A DNA stretch of 33,744 nucleotides from Promethearchaeota archaeon (GCA_016839745.1 JAEOTS010000123.1:1-33744); one strand, 5' to 3'; counted from the stretch's first letter, positions 23,874-32,673 are shown. Program-made: numbers and translations. Notes: a model not told the origin generated them from the sequence alone.

Positions 23874-23993
23874 AGTCCGGCACCGTTGACCAACTTGGTT
23901 ATCCCTGCTTAAAATTCTGAATTATTTTGACTCTAATTTAATATTTTATATGTCTTGATTTAAATTAATAAAATTATAAATAGTTTTTTGATA

Positions 23994-24224
23994 TTAGGGC
24001 GTAAAAATAAACAGAAACACGAATAAAACAGCCATCATACCAACCATAAATAACATTTGAATCCTACTTTTTTTCTTCTGCTTTTTTTGGCTTGCATGAT
24101 AGTTGTCTCCACAATTTTGACTACAAAACTGCTTATCTGTTGACATTGCTTTTCCACAGATTGGGCAATGACTATGCGGTCCCCACTTCTTTTTAATTTG
24201 ATCTTTCCAAGTAGCTTGAGACAT
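23994..24224 (-). CDS. DUF2116-like small zinc-ribbon membrane protein
   Basis: 76 residues. A cysteine set CPICGKAMSTDKQFCSQNC at about residues 20-38 is followed by a Lys-rich stretch (KKQKKKSR) and a C-terminal hydrophobic helix (about 55-74). This is the layout of DUF2116, archaeal zinc-ribbon proteins with one membrane anchor and unknown function. Tail-anchored proteins of this kind would be natural clients of a Get3 ATPase, here encoded at 3036-4019. ATG start. Confidence 0.7.
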   Translation of the reverse strand: MSQATWKDQIKKKWGPHSHCPICGKAMSTDKQFCSQNCGDNYHASQKKQKKKSRIQMLFMVGMMAVLFVFLFIFTP

Positions 24225-24302
24225 GCTTTTTTCTCTTATTTATGAACTTGTTTGCTAAGTTAGTAAATTAATGCAAATTTTAATAATTTATTATTTAAAA
24301 TC

Positions 24303-25010
24303 CTATTTTGATATAATTGTGCCGATAATCTCTTTTTCGTTGTTCCAAAATTTACTAAATTGATTTAATTTCTTTCCTGACATTACCAATACACCCATTC
24401 CACTTCTTTTTAAGATTTGTAAGGAAACGGCGTCAAAAATACGATATTCTCCAGCGGATGCTTGCGTATTAACTGAGGATTCTAAAATTAATTTTTGTAA
24501 GGAATCGTACGAAATTCTTTCTAATAATTTTGCATCTTTATGAAGATTTGGATCTTTATCATATATACCGTCAATATCCGTAAGAATAACTAATCTTTCT
24601 GCTTTTAAATATTCTGCAACTGTTATAGCTACTGATGTAGTTGATTGTCCTGGTTGTAAACCCCCCATTACTACGATTTTGTACGAACTCATAGCCACCG
24701 ATAGTTCTTCGAACGATTTTGGTACTTGAGGATAAGCTAACTCTTTCATTTCAGATGTAATTAATCGGGAGTTTATGCGCGATATATCAATTCCTATCAA
24801 ATCACATAATACTTCATTCTCGGTAGAGGCTCTTATTGCTCGAATATATTGTCTGGCGACTGTTCCACCTCCGCATACGATAACAATCGAGTCGAATTGT
24901 GTATTGTTTTTTATTATATTGCAAAATTCAGTGATTTTTTGAGAATTTATAGTTCCCCCATCAGAAAAGAGAAGAGAGCCCCCAAACTTTATCACAATAT
25001 TCTTTGTCAT
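24303..25010 (-). CDS. pyrH: Uridylate kinase (archaeal UMP kinase)
   Basis: 235 residues of the amino-acid-kinase fold. It begins IVIKFGGSLLFSDGG and has IVCGGGTVARQYI, the substrate-binding VVMGGLQPGQSTTSVAI and ILTDIDGIYDKDPNLHKDA, in the order of archaeal UMP kinases. It phosphorylates UMP to UDP with ATP in pyrimidine nucleotide synthesis. MfnE of methanofuran synthesis belongs to the same fold and an mfnB gene is 2 kb away, but the GGLQPGQSTTSVA segment and length favour UMP kinase. ATG start; divergent from pantoate kinase with a 73-base gap. Confidence 0.85.
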   Translation of the reverse strand: MTKNIVIKFGGSLLFSDGGTINSQKITEFCNIIKNNTQFDSIVIVCGGGTVARQYIRAIRASTENEVLCDLIGIDISRINSRLITSEMKELAYPQVPKSFEELSVAMSSYKIVVMGGLQPGQSTTSVAITVAEYLKAERLVILTDIDGIYDKDPNLHKDAKLLERISYDSLQKLILESSVNTQASAGEYRIFDAVSLQILKRSGMGVLVMSGKKLNQFSKFWNNEKEIIGTIISK

Positions 25011-25083
25011 AATAAACTATAATTGACTTTTATTTTTTAATTATACATATAATTAAATTGATAAAAGTAAAAATTTATGGGAT

Positions 25084-26052
25084 ATGGTAAGTAGCACAAA
25101 TAAAATTATTGTTGAAGTTCCCCATCGCATTTCGGGATTTTTTGAAATTGTGGATAAAGAAAACGGGATTCCAATTGAAAATCCGGAAAAGATTGGTTCT
25201 CGAGGAGCCGGATTTAACGTAAGTGGGGTAGGAAAAACAGTTATTTCCTATAATAAGCTTGAAAAAGAAGAGGAAAGTCAGTGCACAATATATATTAACG
25301 AAGAAAAATTGGACAAAAAAGCGGAAACAACGTATTACATATTTGATTATATTAAAAACCTAATTGATTACCCCATAAAAGTAAAAATTGAACACACTTT
25401 TGATTTACCCGTTGGTTGTGGGTATGGAGCAAGCGGTTCAGGAGCATTAGGAACGATTTTTGGACTGAATAAACTATTGAACCTTGGCCTAACCAATTTT
25501 GATAGCGGAAGGATGGCTCACATTTCAGAAGTTGTTAATAAAACGGGATTGGGCACTGTTTGCGGTCAATTAGGAAGAGGTTTGTGTGTTTTAAGAGAAC
25601 CAGGTTATCCTTGTAACTACGAGCGCTTACAAAGTCCGAACGATCTTTTAGTCATTTGTGGAACATTCGGAACGATACAAACCAAATCAATATTATCGGA
25701 CGAATTCTTAAGTTCAGAAATAAAACGAGCTGGTAAGATTGCTTTGAATAATTTATTGTTAAAGCCTAATTATAAGAATTTTGTCAAAATTTCATTCCAA
25801 TTTGTAGAAAATACACGAATCATGAATGTTCTAAATTTAGAGAAAGTAAGCGATCTATTAAGTGACTTATGGAAATTAGATATAATAGGAGCAAGTATGA
25901 ATCAATTAGGTCGCTCTGTTTATGCATTTTGTAAAAATGGAAAAGAAAAGGAAGTGTTTGAACTCTATAACACATACAAGCCCGATATAAAAACATTTAA
26001 ATTAACAATTAATAATGAACAGACTGTAAATTTTAAAGAATTTCTTCAATAA
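25084..26052 (+). CDS. Pantoate kinase (GHMP family)
   Basis: 322 residues. VPHRISGFFEIVD at the start, IGSRGAGFNVS and the GHMP phosphate loop LPVGCGYGASGSGALG at about residues 109-124 identify the archaeal pantoate kinase (PoK). It phosphorylates pantoate with ATP to 4-phosphopantoate, the substrate of the ligase encoded at 767-1570. The C-terminal region with NQLGRSVYAF is the GHMP dimer/active-site segment. ATG start, with AT-rich sequence upstream. It converges on proC (14-base gap). Confidence 0.92.
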   Translation: MVSSTNKIIVEVPHRISGFFEIVDKENGIPIENPEKIGSRGAGFNVSGVGKTVISYNKLEKEEESQCTIYINEEKLDKKAETTYYIFDYIKNLIDYPIKVKIEHTFDLPVGCGYGASGSGALGTIFGLNKLLNLGLTNFDSGRMAHISEVVNKTGLGTVCGQLGRGLCVLREPGYPCNYERLQSPNDLLVICGTFGTIQTKSILSDEFLSSEIKRAGKIALNNLLLKPNYKNFVKISFQFVENTRIMNVLNLEKVSDLLSDLWKLDIIGASMNQLGRSVYAFCKNGKEKEVFELYNTYKPDIKTFKLTINNEQTVNFKEFLQ

Positions 26053-26066
26053 AAAGCATTATGAAA

Positions 26067-26900
26067 TTATTCTTGACTATTATTTGTTTTTGCCGAATTT
26101 AACGATTTTGATTTTAGAGTAGCTGCTTCCACCGCTCTGATTAGAGTCGCTCTTAACTTTGCTGACTCAAGTTCGTGTATCGCAGTAATAGTCGTTCCTC
26201 CCGGGGTAGCTACCATATCCTTCAATGCTGCGGGGTGTATATTCGTTTCTAATAGAAGTTTTGCAGAACCTAAAAGGGTTTGAGCAGCTAGTTTTAAAGC
26301 GGTGGCCCTAGGCAGTCCCATTTTCACGCCCCCATCGGCTAATGCTTCAATTATAATAAATATGTATGCTGGACCGCTTCCAGACAAACCTGTTACCGCA
26401 TCCAAATGTCTTTCTTCTAATTCGACTACCATCCCCACTGCTTTAAATATTCCTTTAACGAACTCTAGTTGGTAATCTTTAATATTTTCATTATGGGCTA
26501 TTGCTGTAGCTGCAGCACCTATAAGTGCCGGCGTATTGGTCATTATTCTTATTAATCCTACTGTTGGATTTATAACTTTATTAATGTGTTTAAAAGAAAC
26601 TCCCGCTGCAATAGATATTATTACTTGTTCGTTTGTAATAATCGGTCCAATTTCCTTTAAAACTGTATCTATAACTTGGGGTATGACAGCAATTAAAATA
26701 TATTTAGAGGATCTTGCTAATTCCTTATTGCTTTCAGCGTATTCAACTTTATATTCCTCGGATAATTTAGCCCGCTTATTTTCGTCTATATCATACGCAA
26801 CAATTTTGTTTCTATCAATTGTATTAGTGGAAATTAGCCTTTTCAATAAGGCAGATCCAATTTTTCCAGTTCCAATTATTCCTAATTCCTTATTATACAT
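26067..26900 (-). CDS. proC: Pyrroline-5-carboxylate reductase
   Basis: 277 residues. The N-terminal Rossmann motif is GIIGTGKIGSALLKRL; IAAGVSFKHINKV and the family block SGSGPAYIFIIIEALADGGV are present, as is the terminal signature TPGGTTITAIHELE. The enzyme makes proline from 1-pyrroline-5-carboxylate with NAD(P)H, as a decamer in most species. ATG start at 26900. It stands alone on the minus strand, 103 bases from mfnB. No other proline gene is visible. Confidence 0.95.
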   Translation of the reverse strand: MYNKELGIIGTGKIGSALLKRLISTNTIDRNKIVAYDIDENKRAKLSEEYKVEYAESNKELARSSKYILIAVIPQVIDTVLKEIGPIITNEQVIISIAAGVSFKHINKVINPTVGLIRIMTNTPALIGAAATAIAHNENIKDYQLEFVKGIFKAVGMVVELEERHLDAVTGLSGSGPAYIFIIIEALADGGVKMGLPRATALKLAAQTLLGSAKLLLETNIHPAALKDMVATPGGTTITAIHELESAKLRATLIRAVEAATLKSKSLNSAKTNNSQE

Positions 26901-27003
26901 AAGAAGAATTTATCATTGTAACCAAAATAATGTTATTAAAATGAACTAAAAGTGAAGATAATTTTGGATGTTTTTTTTGAAATTCTACTACAAGGAACTT
27001 ATC

Positions 27004-27738
27004 TTATCTATATAATTCCACTTTTAATTCTTCTATTAGATTCCCTTTAATCATTCCTTTATTTCTATCGTAACCTTCACAAACTAGGCTCCTAACGCCA
27101 ATTATGTCTGGCCAAATTTCCCTTATTTTGGGAAGTGAGTCTTTCCTTAAATTTCCAGCAAGTGCAACCTCAAGATCTAATTCTTTTGCTTTATCTCTAA
27201 ATAGTTTTAATTGCTCAACATTAAGGAAATCAAATAACCCGTTTCCATCTTTGATATAAGTATCAAGCATCACGATGTCAGCGCCTGATTTAGCTGCTAT
27301 CACAGGAAGGGATAAAAATTCGGGAGAACTTTCCATCCTTATCTTATCAGCATAACCTGCTGCTACTATTTTTATATTTTTGTTATAATCTTTTACTGCT
27401 TTTACTACTTTACTCATTAAAAAAGTACATTCGTTTTCTGTTGTCGGACCTTTAAGCCCTATTTTAATAATATCTGCCCCCGCTACTGCAGCACCGAGGG
27501 CTGCTAAAGAAGCGGTACCAGGTAAATTTGGAAAATCTCCAATCGTTGCACTTAATAGTTGAGAGCTGTTAAATTGAATTAAATTCTTCATTTGTTTTAT
27601 AATCCAAGGAAAATTTGCTCCAAGAGACCCCTCGCTGGGATTTTTACAATCTATAAAATCAACTTCTTCGTGTTTAACTACAACCTTAGCTTCCTCCAAG
27701 GTTTTAGGGCTCACCAGCAATTTGATTCTCTTTTGCAT
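27004..27738 (-). CDS. mfnB: (5-formylfuran-3-yl)methyl phosphate synthase, methanofuran biosynthesis
   Basis: 244 residues from ATG 27738 (TTG 27744 would add MI). The TIM-barrel signature DCKNPSEGSLGANFPWII contains the active-site lysine K32; SATIGDFPNLPGTASLAALG, GADIIKIGLKG and ADIVMLDTYIKDG are further family blocks (formerly DUF556). The enzyme condenses two glyceraldehyde-3-phosphate molecules to the furan precursor of methanofuran. Its presence suggests a methanofuran-type C1 carrier or a related furan compound in an organism not obviously a methanogen. Homologues also occur in methylotrophic bacteria. Divergent from the RING-like gene across a 206-base region. Confidence 0.9.
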   Translation of the reverse strand: MQKRIKLLVSPKTLEEAKVVVKHEEVDFIDCKNPSEGSLGANFPWIIKQMKNLIQFNSSQLLSATIGDFPNLPGTASLAALGAAVAGADIIKIGLKGPTTENECTFLMSKVVKAVKDYNKNIKIVAAGYADKIRMESSPEFLSLPVIAAKSGADIVMLDTYIKDGNGLFDFLNVEQLKLFRDKAKELDLEVALAGNLRKDSLPKIREIWPDIIGVRSLVCEGYDRNKGMIKGNLIEELKVELYR

Positions 27739-27944
27739 AATCAATCGTGTAATATGTGAACGTTAAATATTAAATTATAATAGTCAAGAGGTTCAATTAT
27801 TAATAGATAGTTTATCCTTCAAGCTATAAAATTTCTTTTATTTTAAGATAAATGTAATTTAATCAAAACATATAAAGAACAATGAGATATAAAAATTTAA
27901 ATTAAATAATTATTATTAAATATCAAAAAAATTATGAATTTATT

Positions 27945-28475
27945 ATGTCCCCGAAAGAAATCACAAAAGTAGACATAACAAATGATGTATTTAGAGAGCC
28001 ATTTGAAGTGATTAAACAAATATCCTCAAATTTAGATGGGTTAAAATATACTAAAGTAATTCAAACATTTGTAATGGAAGATCGAAGATTAAACCTCTCG
28101 TTAGAAAATGAAGGGTCCAGTTATTTCAAGGGTAAAGTAGTTTGGATTGGTAATCGGAAGGACGATAGCGAAGGAACAATCTTTTGTGTTGATACTAAAA
28201 CTGAATTAAAACAGATTAACCCTACCGCTGAAAATACTGAAAATGTTGTGCTTGACATAAAGAAAGAAGTTATAAGGATTTCTACGGCATCAAAAACGAA
28301 ATGTGCTGTTTGTGGAAAGAATATTGAAATTTTCGATGAAGTAGCGGGTTGTCCAATGTGTGAAGCGAAAGCTCACAAAGATCACTTTACAGATTGGGTT
28401 AGAATGAAACATGCTTGTCCCGTGTGTAAAAAATCCTTAAACGTCTCAGGTTCTGGCGTAGTTTTTATTGATTAA
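27945..28475 (+). CDS. RING-type zinc-finger protein (candidate ubiquitin-ligase-like)
   Basis: 176 residues. The N-terminal 110 residues are strand-rich and unrecognised (VWIGNRKDDSEGTIFCVD, VVLDIKKEVIRIS). The C-terminal finger uses C120, C123, C136, C139, H144, H147, C158 and C161, spaced C-x2-C-x12-C-x2-C-x4-H-x2-H-x10-C-x2-C. The end, HKDHFTDWVRMKHACPVCK, resembles RING-H2/RINGv domains, including Trp151 before CPxC, where E2-binding RINGs carry tryptophan, but with His in place of the sixth ligand Cys. Asgard archaea are known to encode ubiquitin-like E1, E2 and RING proteins; none lies next to this gene. ATG start. The stop overlaps the convergent HisA-like gene by 4 bases. Confidence 0.7.
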   Translation: MSPKEITKVDITNDVFREPFEVIKQISSNLDGLKYTKVIQTFVMEDRRLNLSLENEGSSYFKGKVVWIGNRKDDSEGTIFCVDTKTELKQINPTAENTENVVLDIKKEVIRISTASKTKCAVCGKNIEIFDEVAGCPMCEAKAHKDHFTDWVRMKHACPVCKKSLNVSGSGVVFID

Positions 28476-29215
28476 TTTAAATTAATCTTCCTCAATTTTT
28501 CGATTTCTATAGTACCATCATGTAACGCAGTCCCTATTAGGACTCCCGAGAAGCCATGATGTTTATACAGCTCAATATCTCTAATATCCTTAATTCCGCC
28601 TCCTACTAAAATTTGTCCGTTGAATTGTTTCCTAATTTCTAGATAAAGGGGTGGAATTCCGCCTATTTTTTGACCTACATTATAAAGATCAAGTAAAATT
28701 ATTTTTTTGACTCCCAACTCTTCAATTTTTTTTATAACTTCAATTGGATGCTGATTTTTTATCTCTTTTACATTTGTTTGAATTACTTTTTTGTACATAT
28801 CTATGCTTACAATTGTTTTATGTGATCCCATGATTTTTAAACACTTAGAAATAACTTCTAAATTTTTTACGGTTTCTAATCCTAAAATTAATGAATCTAA
28901 ACCATAGTTTGAGTACTCTAATATGTTTTTTTTTAAGATAATTCCAGGATCAATCATAACTTTAATTTCATGAATTTTCAAAATTTTTGTTAATAAAGAA
29001 TAATTAGGTTCTAGTCTAAGTATAGCATCTAAATCCGCAATATATACTTCGTTAATAGAGGACTCATGCTTTATTTTTTTAATTATTTTTATTGGGTCAG
29101 AGCTTTTTATTAATACCGATTTTAATGGTTTATATTTCTCTCGTTCACCTTTAATAGCGTGAACTGCCTCAGAATTTAGGATATCAATTACCGGTATGAT
29201 TTTAAATTTTTTCAT
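28472..29215 (-). CDS. HisA-like TIM-barrel protein (COG1411 type)
   Basis: 247 residues. KIIPVIDILNSEAVHAIKGE is close to the HisA/HisF start, but the next part, EREKYKPLKSVLIKSSDP, is typical of the COG1411 group of archaeal and methylotroph proteins, not true HisA. The barrel continues with VYIADLDAI, VMIDPGI, IILLDLYNVGQKIGG and ILVGGGIKDIRDI, phosphate-binding loops for a sugar-phosphate substrate. The group is often found beside genes for methanofuran or tetrahydromethanopterin, and mfnB lies 0.7 kb away on the same strand, so a C1-cofactor role is likelier than histidine synthesis. No other his gene is visible. ATG start. Confidence 0.8.
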   Translation of the reverse strand: MKKFKIIPVIDILNSEAVHAIKGEREKYKPLKSVLIKSSDPIKIIKKIKHESSINEVYIADLDAILRLEPNYSLLTKILKIHEIKVMIDPGIILKKNILEYSNYGLDSLILGLETVKNLEVISKCLKIMGSHKTIVSIDMYKKVIQTNVKEIKNQHPIEVIKKIEELGVKKIILLDLYNVGQKIGGIPPLYLEIRKQFNGQILVGGGIKDIRDIELYKHHGFSGVLIGTALHDGTIEIEKLRKINLN

Positions 29216-29387
29216 GTTTACGACAAAAATATTAATTTCTTATTAAAATAACCTTAACAAATTACCAATATGAAATACTCTTTTTTTTTAAAAATAGCGA
29301 TTAATTAATTATTAAATAATTTTATTTTTAAAGAATAAATTCTAAATTTATCTTTGAATAGATAAAACTATATATATAGTGGAAGAA

Positions 29388-31103
29388 ATGAAAACTGAAG
29401 CGTATATTACCAAAATAATAGAAGAAACTGGATTATCGAAAAAAGAAATTCAAACTTTAGTAGAAGAAAAAAAAGAAGAACTGAAAGGTCTAATCTCGGA
29501 TGAAGGAGCTTTGTTTGTGATTGCTAAAGAGTTAGGTGTAGATGTAGCAAGTGAGAATCAAGAATTGCTCAACGAAGTTGAATTAAACATCTCTGATATC
29601 ACAGTAAACATGAAAAATATTGTAATTGTTGGTAGAATTAAAGACATTTATAATGTGAATAGTTTTAATAAAAATAATGGGGAAACAGGATATGTAGGAT
29701 CATTTTTATTGCATGATAATACAGGTGATATCCGAATTGTTTTATGGGATAATCAAGTGAGTATTTTTAAAGATGAACGCTTTGAAAGAAACGGAATTGT
29801 TAAAATCCTTAATGGTACCGCGAAAAATGGAAGAAATGGTGGAACAGAAATTCATGTTGGAGGATTTAGTAAAATTGATTTGGCTCCTGAGGATGTTGAT
29901 TATAAAAAATACCCAAAAATTAAAGAGAAATTCGCAAAAATACAAGAGATCAACGAAAATTTTGGATCTCTATCAACTGAGGGAAAAGTAATGAACCGTT
30001 TTCCCGTAAAAGATTTCATTAGGAAAGATGGCAAAAACGGTAGTGTAAGCTCGATAATCCTAAGAGATTCGACGGGCAAAGTAAGAATTACTTTTTGGAA
30101 TGAAGATATCGAAAAAATCGAAAATGTTGAAGTTGGCGATTTTATTTCGCTGACAAACCTAAATCCAAGAAAAAGCAACTATGCAGAAAATAGAATTGAC
30201 GTGCACGCAACTTCGTGGACGAAAATAACTAAAAAAGATAAAGAATTGAAATTAGATGAAAAATTTATCGATAAGATCGAAAAACTCCAACAGGAGAAGG
30301 ATTATGCTTCATTTCAAGGAGTTATTACCACAATAGAAGACTTAAGAAAGGTAACGCTAAAATCAGGAGATGAAGTGTCTTTATTAAGTTTTACGGTAAG
30401 TGACGATACCGATAGCATCAGAGTTACAGCTTGGCGGGAAAAAGCAGATGAATTATCAAAATCTCTGAAGACGGGAGATGGAATTTCGTTGAAAAATATT
30501 ACATTAAGATTTAGCAATTATTGGGAAAAAAACGAAGCAAATATTTCACTAGATTCGAGTTTAGATAAAATAGATTTAAAAATTACAAATTTAAAAATAG
30601 CTGAAACCCCAACTAAAGGGAAAACTAGTGTTTTTTCAAAAAACTTCACAGATATTAATTCGATACAATCATCTGGATTTTTTGAAATAAAAGGTGTTAT
30701 TTCAAATGAATTAAAGAACATTAGGTTTTATGAAGCGTGTACTAATTGTAGAAGGAAAATTGATAACTGTACATGTGATCAAAAAGGAGAAAGTAAACTT
30801 ACAATGATTATTAGTCATATTATAGAGGATGAAAGCGGTAAAATTAGAGCTACATTTATCGGGGAAGCCGCAGAGAAATTAGTGGGTAGAAATGCGGATT
30901 TAATAGCTAAAGTTAAAGATACTCCGGATTATGATAAATTATTGGAAAATTTCTCTTCAGAAATTGTTGGAAGAGATATAATGATTAAAGGAAGGGTAAA
31001 ATTTAGTGACTATAGCGATTCTTACGAAATTACAGCTTCAAATTTCCAAGATATTAATGTAGAAGACGAGTTAGAAAGTAGGATGAATGAAATTATAAGT
31101 TGA
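29388..31103 (+). CDS. Replication protein A large subunit-like protein, multiple OB folds and zinc finger
   Basis: 571 residues from ATG 29388; GTG 29379 would add MEE. After an N-terminal helical part (about 1-70), repeated OB-fold units are visible: NIVIVGRIKDIYNVNSF with GDIRIVLWDN; LSTEGKVMNRFPVKDF with GKVRITFWNED; FQGVITTIEDL with DSIRVTAWRE; and a last unit with SGKIRATFIGE. The recurring D/S-G-x-I/V-R-x-T-x-W pattern is that of archaeal RPA. Between the third and last OB lies a zinc finger (CTNCRRKIDNCTC), as in eukaryotic RPA70 and Methanosarcina RPA. It binds single-stranded DNA in replication and repair, probably with the RPA32-like protein at 8119-8886. Confidence 0.9.
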   Translation: MKTEAYITKIIEETGLSKKEIQTLVEEKKEELKGLISDEGALFVIAKELGVDVASENQELLNEVELNISDITVNMKNIVIVGRIKDIYNVNSFNKNNGETGYVGSFLLHDNTGDIRIVLWDNQVSIFKDERFERNGIVKILNGTAKNGRNGGTEIHVGGFSKIDLAPEDVDYKKYPKIKEKFAKIQEINENFGSLSTEGKVMNRFPVKDFIRKDGKNGSVSSIILRDSTGKVRITFWNEDIEKIENVEVGDFISLTNLNPRKSNYAENRIDVHATSWTKITKKDKELKLDEKFIDKIEKLQQEKDYASFQGVITTIEDLRKVTLKSGDEVSLLSFTVSDDTDSIRVTAWREKADELSKSLKTGDGISLKNITLRFSNYWEKNEANISLDSSLDKIDLKITNLKIAETPTKGKTSVFSKNFTDINSIQSSGFFEIKGVISNELKNIRFYEACTNCRRKIDNCTCDQKGESKLTMIISHIIEDESGKIRATFIGEAAEKLVGRNADLIAKVKDTPDYDKLLENFSSEIVGRDIMIKGRVKFSDYSDSYEITASNFQDINVEDELESRMNEIIS

Positions 31104-31197
31104 AATAATTTCTCTTTTTAGTATATTTTTTATAATATTTATGGTTTCTAATCCTTAACTTGATGTTGTATAAAAAGTTAAAGTATAGATAGAATCC

Positions 31198-32133
31198 ATG
31201 AAACAAGTTGATATTATTGGATTAGGGGAAATAGTTTTAGACTGGGTTACTGAAATACCACACTTTCCAAAACCTGACGAAAAAATCGATGCGTTTAGCG
31301 AGAACTATTTTCCGGGGGGAGTTACCGCGAATTATTTGGTAGCTACTGCAAGACTTGGTGGTAAAAGTGGATTTATAGGAGCAGTTGGATGCGATTCTTA
31401 CGGCGATTTTTTAATTGAAGACTTTGTTAAAGAACATGTAGATACGACTTGTACTAAAAAAGTTGCTGGCAAGAAAACACCAGTTAATTTCATATTTGTT
31501 GCTCAAGGAGAGAAGACTATAATCCAATCCCCTCACATGCAAACTACTAAAATTGAGTGTGACGATTTAAATGAAGCTTACATCGCAAATTCTAAACTTC
31601 TACACACTACAATTATTCATCAAAAAGTCACAGAAAAAGCCATCGAAATCGCAGAACGAAATAATATTAAAATCAGTATAGATTTAGAATCCCAAATTGC
31701 CCTAAGAGGATGGAATAACTTAAAAAATGTGCTGTTAAAATCGGATATTTTACTTCCAAATAAAGAGGGAGCAAAAGCTATAACAAACAGTAATACACCT
31801 GAAAAAGCAGCTGAAATTTTAGTTAAAAAAGGGATTCCAATTGTTATTATTACCTTAGGAAGTAATGGCGTATTAATAACCACCAACGAGTATCAAAAAA
31901 GGATACCCACATATGAAATAAAAAATGTAGTAGATACAACTGGAGCTGGAGATACATTCAATGGCGCATTTTCTTTAGCGTATTGGATAAAAGATTGGGA
32001 TTTAGAAAAATCTTGTATATACGCTAATGCAGCAGCTTCTTTAAAAATTCAAAAACTTGGAGCGAGATCTGGAATGCCGAATGAAATAGAGCTGATAGAA
32101 TTTTTAAAGAAAAACAAAGAAAATTATTTTTAA
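31198..32133 (+). CDS. PfkB/ribokinase-family sugar kinase
   Basis: 311 residues. IIGLGEIVLDWV at the start, the substrate-site YFPGGVTANYLVATARLGG, and the catalytic VVDTTGAGDTFNGAFSLAY signature with its anion hole and catalytic Asp are all present. DILLPNKEGAKAI is the usual second family block. It phosphorylates a sugar or nucleoside with ATP; the exact substrate cannot be predicted safely (adenosine, ribose, fructose or a sugar acid are candidates). ATG start at 31198, 94 bases after the RPA gene; convergent with the unknown 145-residue gene (27-base gap). Confidence 0.88.
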   Translation: MKQVDIIGLGEIVLDWVTEIPHFPKPDEKIDAFSENYFPGGVTANYLVATARLGGKSGFIGAVGCDSYGDFLIEDFVKEHVDTTCTKKVAGKKTPVNFIFVAQGEKTIIQSPHMQTTKIECDDLNEAYIANSKLLHTTIIHQKVTEKAIEIAERNNIKISIDLESQIALRGWNNLKNVLLKSDILLPNKEGAKAITNSNTPEKAAEILVKKGIPIVIITLGSNGVLITTNEYQKRIPTYEIKNVVDTTGAGDTFNGAFSLAYWIKDWDLEKSCIYANAAASLKIQKLGARSGMPNEIELIEFLKKNKENYF

Positions 32134-32160
32134 ATCTTTAAACCATCAGACTGGCTCGAT

Positions 32161-32598
32161 TTAAGAATAAATTACACAAATATCTTTAAATTTGTTATCC
32201 TCTGTTAAGAGTTTTAGTTTTTTTAAAATGGGTTCTGAAGAAATAGAAGTGCTCTCCTGATTAAAAGGCCAAATTCCAATTAAAATGTCACCCAGTTTTT
32301 TTAAATTTCCTACTAAAAATCCTTCCTTTTCTCCGTCCGTTAAACTTGTGAAGAGGACAACTATATAATAATTAAAATCATAATTAGCGTTTGAAGCTCC
32401 AATTTTTACTACTTCTCTAATGTTTTGAAAATTTATTACACTTGTTTGTTTTTGACTAAGTAGTTTTAGAGAAGAAAAAAATTGAGAGGGAATATGAATA
32501 GGCTTCTCTTGAATAACATTTTTAAAAGTTAGCGAATACGATTCAGATGAATCTCCCTTTATACCTTTAAAAATTACCTTATAAAATATCGTACTCAT
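32161..32598 (-). CDS. Unrecognised 145-residue protein downstream of aIF1
   Basis: No family recognised. No cysteine pairs and no membrane helix. Strand-helix alternation is visible: FYKVIFKGIK, IHIPSQFFSSLKLLSQ, a central NYYIVVLFTSL strand, a turn DGEKEGFLVGNLKKLGDIL, and a C-terminal helix and strand (EPILKKLKLLTEDNKF, DICVIYS). This could be a longin- or roadblock-like alpha/beta fold of the kind common in Asgard archaea, but I cannot show that. ATG start, 75 bases behind the aIF1 stop on the same strand, so probably co-transcribed with it. Confidence 0.55.
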   Translation of the reverse strand: MSTIFYKVIFKGIKGDSSESYSLTFKNVIQEKPIHIPSQFFSSLKLLSQKQTSVINFQNIREVVKIGASNANYDFNYYIVVLFTSLTDGEKEGFLVGNLKKLGDILIGIWPFNQESTSISSEPILKKLKLLTEDNKFKDICVIYS

Positions 32599-32673
32599 TG
32601 AAATCTAATTTTTTTTTTATTGAAACTACGATATTTAAAGAGAAGCAAATGAACTTTTAATTATTATTCTACT

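Larger units (their letters stand above)
23749..23908 (-). tRNA. tRNA-Leu (CAA) interrupted by two introns
   Basis: On the minus strand: acceptor GCAGGGA (23908-23902) with TCCCTGT (23756-23750), the first pair being G-U; discriminator A at 23749, as in archaeal Leu and unlike Ser; D stem ACC/GGT; anticodon stem CCGGA (23880-23876) with TCCGG (23792-23788); long variable arm with GAG/CTC (23787-23774), so class II; T stem GTGGG/CCCAC with loop TTCGAGT. Removing two inserts gives the 7-base loop CUCAAGA, anticodon CAA at 23843-23841. The acceptor, variable and T arms are certain; the identity rests on the intron model. Confidence 0.85.

Noticed and set aside
24303..25010. MfnE instead of UMP kinase
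   Set aside because: Same fold, and mfnB is near, but the GGLQPGQSTTSVA and DIDGIYDKDP segments and length fit archaeal UMP kinase better.
28472..29215. True HisA of histidine synthesis
   Set aside because: The KYKPLKSVLIKSSDP part is of the COG1411 group and no other his genes are near.
29366..29378. TATATATA next to the RPA gene as its TATA box
   Set aside because: It is only about 10-20 bases before the start codon, so transcription would begin inside the gene.
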